Assembly: GCA_030917125.1 (NCBI GenBank)
Contig: JAUPVH010000039.1
Coordinates: 1-14,608 of the forward strand
DNA from: Patescibacteria group bacterium
GTDB lineage: Bacteria > Patescibacteriota > Saccharimonadia > CAILAD01 > GCA-016700035
DNA length: 14,608 nt
Direction of reading: 5' to 3'
Made by a program: the position numbers and the translations under genes. The notes below the pieces were generated by a model. The model was not told the DNA's origin. It saw only the letters and a list, made by a program, of their open reading frames with translations, and searched no databases. Below are positions 6,525 through 12,739 of this stretch, one piece after another. Numbering within the stretch: the stretch's first letter is position 1; every line of letters starts with the position of its first letter.

Positions 6525-6599
6525 GCGGGTATGGTATAAAGATTATTATTCCTGCCTTCCAAGCAGGCGATGCGGGTTTGATTCCCGCTACCCGCTCCA
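6525..6599 (+). tRNA. tRNA-Gly(UCC), with altered D-loop/T-loop contact
   Basis: A 75-base cloverleaf with a perfect 7-bp acceptor stem (6525-6531 with 6589-6595), discriminator T and encoded CCA. The anticodon stem CCTGC/GCAGG closes loop CTTCCAA, giving anticodon TCC (6558-6560). The D-loop reads AAAGATT where G18-G19 is expected, so position 19 is A (6542). The T-loop reads TTTGATT, so position 56 is T (6579). The paired change G19 to A and C56 to U keeps a Watson-Crick tertiary pair, which argues for a maintained tRNA rather than decay. Confidence 0.93.
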
Positions 6600-6624
6600 T
6601 ATTTATGCCCCAAGACTGCGGTGA

Positions 6625-6701
6625 GCCCCGATAGCTCAGCTGGATAGAGCAGGAGACTTCTAAGCTCAAGGTCGTAGGTTCGAATCCTACTCGGGGCACC
6701 A
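6625..6701 (+). tRNA. tRNA-Arg(UCU), weak anticodon stem
   Basis: A 77-base cloverleaf with acceptor stem GCCCCGA/TCGGGGC, discriminator A and encoded CCA. The loop CTTCTAA gives anticodon TCT (6659-6661). The anticodon stem is GGAGA (6652-6656) against GCTCA (6664-6668): only the middle three pairs are Watson-Crick, with G27-A43 and A31-G39 mismatches at both ends. D-arm and T-arm are canonical. It lies 25 bases after tRNA-Gly and is probably co-transcribed with it. Confidence 0.9.
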
Positions 6702-6736
6702 AAATTTAAACATGCACATTTAAAACTTAATACATC

Positions 6737-6765
6737 TTGATCGTTTTTTGTTCGTATATTATTAT
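6737..6765 (+). promoter_or_regulatory. Promoter of the HNH gene (TTGATC-17-TATTAT)
   Basis: TTGATC (6737-6742), exactly 17 bases, then TATTAT (6760-6765), and 6 bases to the ATG at 6772. It is the only leaderless-type start here with a convincing -35 as well. Confidence 0.65.
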
Positions 6766-6771
6766 GTACCC

Positions 6772-7248
6772 ATGATTAAATCTGCGTGTCTCTTGTGTGA
6801 TAAATCATTTCAAACAAAACCCAGCCATAAAAAATTAGGGTGGGGAAAGTATTGTTCTGTGGTGTGCCGATCGCGTGGTCAACGGAGTGGAAGGATACAC
6901 GATTGTGCATCCTGCAATAAGCCTGTTTACCGTACCCCTAAAGATGAGAAAAAATCTCGTAGTCAGAATTATTTCTGTAACAAAGCCTGTCAGACAATAT
7001 GGCGCGATTCAATTGTTTATATAGGTAGCAAGCATGCAAATTGGAAGGGAGGCACAACATCATATAGAAGCATTCTACTTAGATAGGCCGCAGATCAGAA
7101 GTGCTCTAAATGCAAGACTGCCGACACACGAGTACTTGCCGCCCACCACATAGACCGCAATAGGGATAACAATAATATTTCAAACTTAGTATGGCTTTGC
7201 CATAATTGCCACTATCTAATTCATCACTACAAAGAAGAAACTTACTAG
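6772..7248 (+). pseudogene. HNH endonuclease interrupted by an in-frame amber codon
   Basis: A 104-residue reading frame stops at TAG (7084-7086), and the same frame continues for 53 more residues to TAG at 7246-7248. The first part has two CxxC...CxxxC zinc-binding units (Cys6, 9, 28, 32 and Cys45, 48, 69, 73) and then an N-W-K-G-G-T-x-x-Y-R segment. The second part has C-x-x-C, the H-H-I-D motif, N-x-x-x-N-I-S-N-L and C-H-N-C-H of an HNH nuclease. The two parts therefore make one HNH protein of about 157 residues cut by a single nonsense codon just before the nuclease core. Amber is an ordinary stop elsewhere here, so read-through is unlikely and I call it a pseudogene. It lies between tRNA-Arg and tRNA-His, a typical neighbourhood for mobile homing-type nucleases. 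Confidence 0.85.
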
Positions 7249-7256
7249 ACGATTAT

Positions 7257-7335
7257 GGTGCCTGTAGCTCAGTTGGTTAGAGCGCCGGTTTGTGGTACCG
7301 GAGGTTCGTGGGTTCGAGACCCATCAGGCACCCCA
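7257..7335 (+). tRNA. tRNA-His(GUG)
   Basis: The cloverleaf includes the histidine-specific extra G-1 (7257) opposite C73 (7332), acceptor stem GTGCCTG/CAGGCAC, and encoded CCA (7333-7335). The anticodon stem CCGGT/ACCGG closes loop TTGTGGT, giving anticodon GTG. D-loop GG and T-loop TTCGAGA are canonical. It begins 8 bases after the HNH frame ends and has no obvious promoter of its own. Confidence 0.96.
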
Positions 7336-7351
7336 TACCAATTATCAAAAT

Positions 7352-7376
7352 GACTCTTTCACCTGAGTCTTTTTTT
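7352..7376 (+). terminator. Terminator after tRNA-His
   Basis: A 5-bp stem GACTC/GAGTC (7352-7356 with 7365-7369) with an 8-base loop, followed by seven T. The stem is short but the T-run is strong. It abuts the next promoter. Confidence 0.65.
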
Positions 7377-7377
7377 A

Positions 7378-7406
7378 TTGACTTTTTTACTAATTTATGT
7401 AATAAT
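7378..7406 (+). promoter_or_regulatory. Promoter of the receiver-domain cassette
   Basis: TTGACT (7378-7383), a 17-base spacer, then AATAAT (7401-7406), with an extended TG at 7398-7399. It predicts a leader of about 34 bases to the ATG at 7447. The leader carries a weak purine-rich AGAAGAAAG (7431-7439). Confidence 0.7.
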
Positions 7407-7446
7407 TAACTCATCTGTTTCGCACCTTCCAGAAGAAAGTAGAACC

Positions 7447-7722
7447 ATGCAAGTACTGATCACCTGCTGGCAACGCAGATTCGATTCCCTCGAATGGGAT
7501 GAAGCAAGCTGCAGGGTCGAACCACTGAGCTACATCTGCTCCCAGGTCAACTCAAACTCTCGAGCCGAACTCGAGATCCGAGATGACGAGATCACCATCT
7601 CCTACATCTCAGACAACGACGTCGCCTACTACCGGATCGAGGTCGCCTTCGACGCAAGCGATCGAGAAGAGGTCATCCAGCGACTGACTGAAGCCGTTTC
7701 TCCTCGCGAGGTGGTACGGTGA
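7447..7722 (+). CDS. GC-rich hypothetical protein, 91 aa, upstream of receiver
   Basis: I do not recognise this protein. It is a small cytosolic protein with a beta-rich middle (R-A-E-L-E-I-R-D-D-E-I-T-I-S-Y-I) and a predicted C-terminal helix (S-D-R-E-E-V-I-Q-R-L-T-E-A-V). It has three Cys (7, 21, 31) without a metal-site pattern, and no signal peptide or membrane segment. The frame is open upstream to 7378, but that would place the start inside the -35, so I chose the ATG at 7447 downstream of the purine-rich leader. The stop overlaps the GTG start of the receiver gene by 4 bases (GTGA), so the two are translationally coupled and probably act together. Codons are strongly C-ending, unlike the flanking SDR gene. 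A partner, modulator or output of the receiver are all possible. Confidence 0.72.
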   Translation: MQVLITCWQRRFDSLEWDEASCRVEPLSYICSQVNSNSRAELEIRDDEITISYISDNDVAYYRIEVAFDASDREEVIQRLTEAVSPREVVR

Positions 7723-8102
7723 CAACAATCCTCGTGATCGACGACGAATTCACCTGGGCCGATTTCTACCGAAATCTCGTCAAGCCAGGTGTCATCGTAC
7801 TCCATGCCTGGTCCTTGGACCAAGGTAAGGAATATTTCGAAAGGTACCGCTGCACCATCACGATGGTCATCATCGATGGACGCGTCCGTGCCCCCATCGA
7901 AGATTCGATCAGACTCGTGCGCTACATCCGCGAAGTGATGTACTTCATGGGGCCCATCGTGGCTGCATCCGGCGATCCCACCAACAACGCCAAACTGGTA
8001 GCTGCCGGGTGCGAACGAGCATGGAGCAGCAAGATTCCCGACCGTGAAGAAGCTCACCAACATTACCCGGGCGTTTTCGCCCAGGTTGCAACCCGCAGGT
8101 AA
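7719..8102 (+). CDS. Stand-alone response-regulator receiver domain (CheY-like)
   Basis: A single-domain receiver of 127 residues starting at GTG. The CheY-type phosphorylation pocket is complete. The acidic pair Asp8-Asp9 follows strand 1 (I-L-V-I-D-D-E). Phospho-acceptor Asp53 is in M-V-I-I-D-G. Ser84 is in I-V-A-A-S-G-D at the Ser/Thr switch position, and Lys105 is in S-S-K-I-P. The loop after Asp53 (G-R-V-R-A-P-I) is unusual, and the usual Lys-Pro is Lys-Ile-Pro. No output domain or nearby histidine kinase is seen, so it may work through protein contact, perhaps with the coupled 91-residue protein. Start and stop are tight: the GTG overlaps the upstream stop, and the TAA lies at the edge of the terminator loop. 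It is GC-rich and probably acquired with its partner. Confidence 0.8.
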   Translation: MTTILVIDDEFTWADFYRNLVKPGVIVLHAWSLDQGKEYFERYRCTITMVIIDGRVRAPIEDSIRLVRYIREVMYFMGPIVAASGDPTNNAKLVAAGCERAWSSKIPDREEAHQHYPGVFAQVATRR

Positions 8103-8117
8103 CACTGCGGGTCTTTT
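8091..8117 (+). terminator. Terminator of the receiver cassette
   Basis: A perfect 8-bp stem ACCCGCAG/CTGCGGGT (8091-8098 with 8105-8112) with a 6-base loop, then CTTTTAATT. The stop codon (8100-8102) lies in the loop. Confidence 0.85.
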
Positions 8118-8889
8118 AATTGGCGCGGCGAACTAGAGGCGCTAACCACTTACGTGGAATGAACCGACTCATGAAAACATTTAGTTTATTGCGTGTACCC
8201 GGAATAATAATCAGTTTATTGTTCTGTACTCCTTTCAACGCAACTTCTGCAACTTTTCGCGCATCTCCTGCTCTACCAAAAAGCTTACTGCGGGTGGCAT
8301 GCGCACGCGTCTCAAAATTTGAACGCGTCGGCCCAGGACATAACACCGAAACTTGTACTCCTTTGGGGCGCAACTCTTCTGCTAGCGCCAGTGAAAAACT
8401 TAGCACGTAAGCCTTTGAGGCATAATACGTATCCATAAATACTCCTGGAAAAAAACTCGCGATAGAAGCTACATTTAAGATTTTGCCGCCACCCCGCTTG
8501 GCCATTCTTTGCGCAAAATACTTTGTGAGCTCAGTGAGACTTACGATATTCAAATCCAACAATTCTTTATGATCTTCCCAATCGGTTTGAATAAATTCAC
8601 CAAACACCCCAAAACCAGCATTATTAATTACGACATCTACGTGAATTTTTTCAGCATGCAAAAACTCATCAATCTTCTCAACTGCATTCCGCGCTGTGAG
8701 GTTCTGCACAAGAGGCCACGTTTTTACACCGTATTCGTGCTCAAGTCCACGCATCGCATCGCGCAGCTGCACATCATTTTGCGCAACACCCACCACGTTA
8801 TAGCCTTCACGCGCGAAAACATGCGCCAGCTCCAAACCAATACCAGAACTTGCACCAGTAATAAAAACAGTTTCAGGTCGCATATTCAT
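8116..8889 (-). CDS. Short-chain dehydrogenase/reductase (SDR)
   Basis: A classical SDR of 257 residues, an NAD(P)-dependent oxidoreductase of unknown substrate. The Rossmann motif TGASSGIG is at 11-18, NNAG at 89-92, and the catalytic tetrad is Asn114, Ser142, Tyr155 and Lys159 (Y-Y-A-S-K). The P-G-P-T-R-S-N-F loop after strand 6 resembles DltE/YqjQ-like SDRs. The residue after the second strand, where Arg often favours NADPH, is Gln37. The C-terminus is basic and hydrophobic and could touch the membrane. It starts 21 bases after the mgtE stop on the same strand. A TATACT lies 7 bases before the ATG at 8889, so it may have its own leaderless start; a second ATG at 8883 is also possible. Confidence 0.9.
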   Translation of the reverse strand: MNMRPETVFITGASSGIGLELAHVFAREGYNVVGVAQNDVQLRDAMRGLEHEYGVKTWPLVQNLTARNAVEKIDEFLHAEKIHVDVVINNAGFGVFGEFIQTDWEDHKELLDLNIVSLTELTKYFAQRMAKRGGGKILNVASIASFFPGVFMDTYYASKAYVLSFSLALAEELRPKGVQVSVLCPGPTRSNFETRAHATRSKLFGRAGDARKVAEVALKGVQNNKLIIIPGTRNKLNVFMSRFIPRKWLAPLVRRAN

Positions 8890-8896
8890 ACTTCCC

Positions 8897-8902
8897 AGTA
8901 TA
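8897..8902 (-). promoter_or_regulatory. Possible -10 box TATACT for the SDR gene
   Basis: On the minus strand TATACT is followed by 7 bases and the ATG at 8889. A GGGAAG in the gap could instead act as a very close ribosome binding site if the gene is read from mgtE. Confidence 0.35.
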
Positions 8903-8910
8903 TACGAAAG

Positions 8911-10215
8911 CTACGAACCTGGTGCCAGCAGCGCCTTGGCCAGTGAGAGGAAGACGAAGAAGCCTCCCACATCGGTACAAGTGGTAATAAAAATTGTGGC
9001 CGATGTGGCCGGGTCCTTGCCAAGTGCCTTCATAATGAGCGGGATTAATGCCCCAAAGAAACCGGCAATCATGAGGTTGGCCACCATAGCAATCGCGAGC
9101 ACTAAGCCGAGCATTGGTGAACCATTAAAGATTGTTGCTACTAAACCGACAATCAAGCCATTCACCACACCATTCATCGCACCCGAAACCATTTCATGCC
9201 ACACAAATTTCCAACCACTCGCCAAATCCACTTCTTTTAAAACAATGCCGCGAACTGCTACAGCCATTGTTTGTGTACCGGCGTTACCACCCATTCCAGC
9301 CACGATCGGCATGTACACCGCAAGGAGCGTAATGGCCGCAATCGTATCTTCGAACATTCCCACAACAGATGCAGCAAGAAATGCGGTGGCAAGGTTAATG
9401 ACAAGCCACATCCAACGATGTTTAAACTTTTGCAAGGGTGAATCGAGGGCGTCTTCTTCACTTGAAACACCGGCGAATCTAAAGAGATCGCGGGCCGTGC
9501 GCTTATCTAAAATTGCTAGAATATCATCAGAATGAATGACGCCAAGAACGCTTTTATCTTCATCCAGCACTACAACCTTGCGATGAGGATGCTTCAAAAA
9601 TGTCGTAACCACAGCTCGTTCATCAGCGTTATAGATGAGCGACGGCAGCTTACGCGTATTATTCGCTACCTTGGTGCTAGCAGGCTTCAGTGCCAAAATG
9701 TATACCGGCAATTCACCCAAGAGTTTTGATTCTTCATCTAAAACAAGCACAATGGGTGGTCTTCCAGTTTCTAAATCATGCTTTTCAATCAGTTTGGCTA
9801 CATCACCAAATGTCTGGTCCTGATGTACTAAAATATAATCTACGTCCATCATCCCAGCGGCGGTTTTAGGATGGAAGCGCAGGAGAAATTCTACTTTCTC
9901 ACGCAGTTGCTGTGAGAGCTGGTTGGTAAGTCGTTTTGCTCGTCCTTCAGGGAGCTGACGCATAAGTTCAGTCGCTTGGTCTGGATCCACGCTATTGAGA
10001 ATTGGAATCATCTCATGCGTGTGTAAATTATTCATAATGGATTTTTGGACTCGTGAATCCTGGCACAATAGTACGCGACCCTGATCGGCTGTATCGATAC
10101 TGCGGAAAATCTCCATGCGCTGACGCGGCTTACGCAACATCTTCTCAATCACGTCTTTATCGCCGATTTGGCAGACGGCTGGTGGTGTTTTTTTCTTTTT
10201 GAGTAGCGGAGCCAT
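8911..10215 (-). CDS. mgtE: Magnesium transporter MgtE
   Basis: A Mg2+ channel/transporter of the inner membrane, gated by cytosolic Mg2+. The 434-residue protein has the N-terminal helical MgtE_N domain (about 15-125), a tandem CBS pair (about 126-255, with the LGVIHSDDIL segment), a plug helix, and a five-helix membrane domain. The membrane domain contains P-I-V-A-G-M-G-G-N-A-G-T-Q (303-315) and, near the C-terminus, T-T-C-T-D-V-G-G-F-F. Asp415 matches the pore Asp that binds Mg2+ in the Thermus homologue. Length and motifs are normal. The N-terminus has a short Lys-rich extension. A TATAAT 11 bases before the ATG suggests its own promoter with only a few leader bases, although it follows ymdB by 40 bases on the same strand. 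Confidence 0.94.
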   Translation of the reverse strand: MAPLLKKKKTPPAVCQIGDKDVIEKMLRKPRQRMEIFRSIDTADQGRVLLCQDSRVQKSIMNNLHTHEMIPILNSVDPDQATELMRQLPEGRAKRLTNQLSQQLREKVEFLLRFHPKTAAGMMDVDYILVHQDQTFGDVAKLIEKHDLETGRPPIVLVLDEESKLLGELPVYILALKPASTKVANNTRKLPSLIYNADERAVVTTFLKHPHRKVVVLDEDKSVLGVIHSDDILAILDKRTARDLFRFAGVSSEEDALDSPLQKFKHRWMWLVINLATAFLAASVVGMFEDTIAAITLLAVYMPIVAGMGGNAGTQTMAVAVRGIVLKEVDLASGWKFVWHEMVSGAMNGVVNGLIVGLVATIFNGSPMLGLVLAIAMVANLMIAGFFGALIPLIMKALGKDPATSATIFITTCTDVGGFFVFLSLAKALLAPGS

Positions 10216-10226
10216 AATTAGCCCAC

Positions 10227-10232
10227 ATTATA
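10227..10232 (-). promoter_or_regulatory. -10 box TATAAT for mgtE
   Basis: On the minus strand a perfect TATAAT, 11 bases before the mgtE ATG at 10215, in the 40-base gap after ymdB. The expected leader is about 4-5 bases, with no Shine-Dalgarno. Confidence 0.5.
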
Positions 10233-10255
10233 CCGCTTACGCTCTGAATATGCGA

Positions 10256-11056
10256 CTAAATTTCGGTCTGGCGTTCAATGCGCTCAATTGATCGAGCCAG
10301 CCCAGTTTTAGTATCGATATCAATCAGCACGGCATTAAGCGTTGCGGAGCCAGAAGTTGGAACTTCATGGCGACGTGGTGCATTCTCGAGCCAACGATCA
10401 ATGATAATCTCTTTCTTTACCCCTAATACAGTGTTGTCAGGACCGGTCATTCCCACGTCAGAAATATGTGCGGTGCCCTTTGGTAAAACTCGAGCATCTG
10501 CGGTTGGCACATGCGTATGCGTACCAACAACCGCGCTCACTCGACCGTCAAAGTAATGGCCTGCCGCAACTTTTTCGCTAGTGAGATCACCGTGTAAATC
10601 TATAAGCGAGCCCGCAATCTGCTCCCCTTTGGAGCGCTCCAAAATCTCATCAACCGTCTTGAGAGGATGAGATTGTTCGCTTTGATCAGCGTTGTACCGA
10701 CTCCCCTCAATTGAGACGAGTAGAAATTTTCCGTAGGGCGTGTCGAGCGTAAGTGAGCCCCTGCCGGGTTGCGTGTCTGGGTAATTTGCTGGACGGAGCA
10801 CCGGTAACGAATGATCCTCAAAATACGGATAAAACACCGCTTTCTTAAAGCTATGATTCCCACCAGTAAACGCATCTACACCTGCATCCATCAACTCCTG
10901 CACGGCCTTGATGGTCAAACCGTTACCAGTTGTCATGTTTTCTGATTGCGCAATTATCAAATCGAGCTCAAGCTCATTGCGTAAATCCGGCAAAAGTTTT
11001 TGCACCGTACGGCGCCCAATACGCGCAACGACATCACCGATAAAGAGAACTTTCAT
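10256..11056 (-). CDS. ymdB: YmdB-family metallophosphoesterase
   Basis: A dinuclear metal phosphoesterase of the YmdB/DR1281 family, which in Bacillus hydrolyses 2',3'-cyclic AMP and affects biofilm and RNA-related processes. The 266-residue protein keeps the metal and active-site residues: Asp8 (F-I-G-D-V-V), Glu39-Asn40 (S-E-N-M), Asn67-His68 (G-G-N-H), His155 (D-L-H-G-D-L-T-S-E-K), and His180/His182 (G-T-H-T-H-V). The segment SDVGMTGP is also typical. Compared with the usual GEN-A-A, the Ser38/Met41 loop is slightly different. It begins at the base after the rny stop, with no gap, so it is translationally coupled to RNase Y. The same rny-ymdB pairing is known in Firmicutes, which supports a shared role in RNA metabolism. 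Confidence 0.93.
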   Translation of the reverse strand: MKVLFIGDVVARIGRRTVQKLLPDLRNELELDLIIAQSENMTTGNGLTIKAVQELMDAGVDAFTGGNHSFKKAVFYPYFEDHSLPVLRPANYPDTQPGRGSLTLDTPYGKFLLVSIEGSRYNADQSEQSHPLKTVDEILERSKGEQIAGSLIDLHGDLTSEKVAAGHYFDGRVSAVVGTHTHVPTADARVLPKGTAHISDVGMTGPDNTVLGVKKEIIIDRWLENAPRRHEVPTSGSATLNAVLIDIDTKTGLARSIERIERQTEI

Positions 11057-12571
11057 CTACTTCGCGTACTCCTCGGCGCGGGTTTCACGGATAACATTCA
11101 CTTTAATTGTGCCTGGATATTTGAGCGTCGCTTCAATTTTTGTCGCGATGTCGCGCGCGAGTTTAATTGCCGAAAGATCATCAACATCTGCCGGCTTCAC
11201 GAATACCCGCAACTCACGCCCAGCCGACATCGCATAGGTCTTTTCGAGCCCAGGGAACGTGTTGGCAATGTTTTCAAGATCCTTCATGCGTTTGCCGAAG
11301 TTTTCTACAGAATCACCACGAGCCCCCGGACGACCAGCCGAAAGCGCATCGACCGCGCGCACAATCACTGCCTCGGGTGTTGTAGCTTCAATGTCGTCAT
11401 GATGGGCTTCGGCGGCGTGAATTGTCGGCTCGTCTAAGCCATATTTTTCTAGAAGAACACGCGTAAGGTGATGATGCTTGCCTTCCATTTCATGGGTTAC
11501 GGCCTTGCCAAGATCGTGCAAATACGCGGCGCGGCGCGAGATGCGCACATCGGCTCCAACCTCTTCGGCAATCATTGCAGCCAAATGAGCCATCTCAACC
11601 GAGTGCTTTAAGACGTTTTGCGAATAACTTGTACGGAACTTCATCGAACCCATCAGGCGAACAATCTCAGGTGGCAAGCCAACTACGCCAGCCTCGCGCC
11701 CAGCTTCTTCCCCAGCCTTTTTAATCTCATCTTCAATTTCGTCCTGGGCTTTCCTTACAACTTCTTCAATGCGCGCCGGGTGAATTCGACCATCCTTAAT
11801 AAGTTTTTCTATCGCGACTCGCGCAACTTGTCGACGTACGGGATCAAAGCCAGACACCACTACAACACCCGGCGTTTCATCAACTAAAATATCAACGCCC
11901 GTAGCTCGTTCGAGTGCCTGAATATTTCGACCTTCTTTTCCGATGATGCGGCCTTTTATATCGTCGCTTGGTAACGGAACCGTTGTAACCACGCGCTCAG
12001 TTGCAACCTCGGTGGCCATACGTTCCATCGCTTCTACCATAATTTCAGCGGCGTTATGGTCGGCCGTTTCTTTAGCCTCGCGTTTACGCTTTTCAATGTA
12101 TTCAACTAAATCATGCTTGATGTCTTTTTCGGTCATCTCCATGATTTTCTTCGTAGCATCATTCTTTTTGAGCTTGGCGATTTTTTCGAGATTTTCTTCC
12201 TGTTTTTTACGAATAGCACGAAGTTCATCTTTAATGGCCTCAATCTCTTTTTCGCTAGATTTCAAATTGTCGCTCTTGCGTTCAAGTTCTGAGAATTTAT
12301 CATCCAAATTCGTTTCACGATTCGCGACGCGCTTTTCGGCATCATCAAGCTTTTCACGACGGCGTTTTTCATCGGCCTTAGCTTCCTCGGCAATTTTTAC
12401 CGATTCTTCTTTAGCGGCCAGCGTAATCTCTTTGGCTTTCGACTTAGCGTTATCAATAACTTTTTTGGCTTCACCTTCTGCGGCCTTCGTGCGAGTTTTA
12501 TCATAGGCCGACTTAGCACCCACGCCAGCGGCCAGCGCAACAACTGCAACGCCAAGTGTAATTGGTTCCAT
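11057..12571 (-). CDS. rny: Ribonuclease Y
   Basis: A membrane-anchored endoribonuclease that starts mRNA decay. The 504-residue protein has an N-terminal membrane helix (about 4-20) and a long charged coiled coil (about 25-190, rich in K, E, A and R). Next are a KH RNA-binding domain with R-I-I-G-K-E-G-R-N (208-216) and an HD phosphodiesterase domain with the catalytic pair His352-Asp353 in Y-L-H-D-L-G-K, followed by the H-H-x-x-x-A-x-x-P-E stretch. Length is close to the Bacillus enzyme (about 520). The ATG at 12571 is preceded by AGGTGA at a short distance, so this gene has a leader and ribosome binding site. It heads the minus-strand run rny-ymdB-mgtE-SDR. The long frame antisense to the coiled coil is a compositional shadow. 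Confidence 0.96.
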   Translation of the reverse strand: MEPITLGVAVVALAAGVGAKSAYDKTRTKAAEGEAKKVIDNAKSKAKEITLAAKEESVKIAEEAKADEKRRREKLDDAEKRVANRETNLDDKFSELERKSDNLKSSEKEIEAIKDELRAIRKKQEENLEKIAKLKKNDATKKIMEMTEKDIKHDLVEYIEKRKREAKETADHNAAEIMVEAMERMATEVATERVVTTVPLPSDDIKGRIIGKEGRNIQALERATGVDILVDETPGVVVVSGFDPVRRQVARVAIEKLIKDGRIHPARIEEVVRKAQDEIEDEIKKAGEEAGREAGVVGLPPEIVRLMGSMKFRTSYSQNVLKHSVEMAHLAAMIAEEVGADVRISRRAAYLHDLGKAVTHEMEGKHHHLTRVLLEKYGLDEPTIHAAEAHHDDIEATTPEAVIVRAVDALSAGRPGARGDSVENFGKRMKDLENIANTFPGLEKTYAMSAGRELRVFVKPADVDDLSAIKLARDIATKIEATLKYPGTIKVNVIRETRAEEYAK

Positions 12572-12726
12572 AGTTCACCTCATTTCTACATCAATTTTAC
12601 AGTCGGTGGGGCTGCAAGATTGGTCAAATAATAATGTGTTGTATTTCAAAAAATAATCAAAAAACAGAATAACTCAAGCATCTCTATTGTTCGCCTTTTT
12701 GTGCTAGAGTGCAAGCGTGAAGCATG

Positions 12727-12732
12727 TATACT
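12727..12732 (+). promoter_or_regulatory. -10 box TATACT for the Nudix gene
   Basis: TATACT is followed by 7 bases and the ATG at 12740. It predicts a leaderless mRNA and decides the start: the upstream in-frame GTG at 12701 would precede the promoter. Confidence 0.5.
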
Positions 12733-12739
12733 TAAAGAC

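Noticed and set aside
7378..7446. Upstream extension of the 91-aa gene to 7378
   Set aside because: The extension would cover the promoter itself, so it cannot be translated from that transcript.
11943..12506. Long open frame antisense to the rny coiled coil
   Set aside because: Ser/Phe/Ala-rich translation with no domain. It is a by-product of the Lys/Glu/Ala-rich codons of the RNase Y coiled coil on the other strand.
12701..12739. GTG at 12701 as the Nudix start
   Set aside because: It precedes the TATACT -10 and adds residues not expected before the Nudix fold; the ATG at 12740 fits better.
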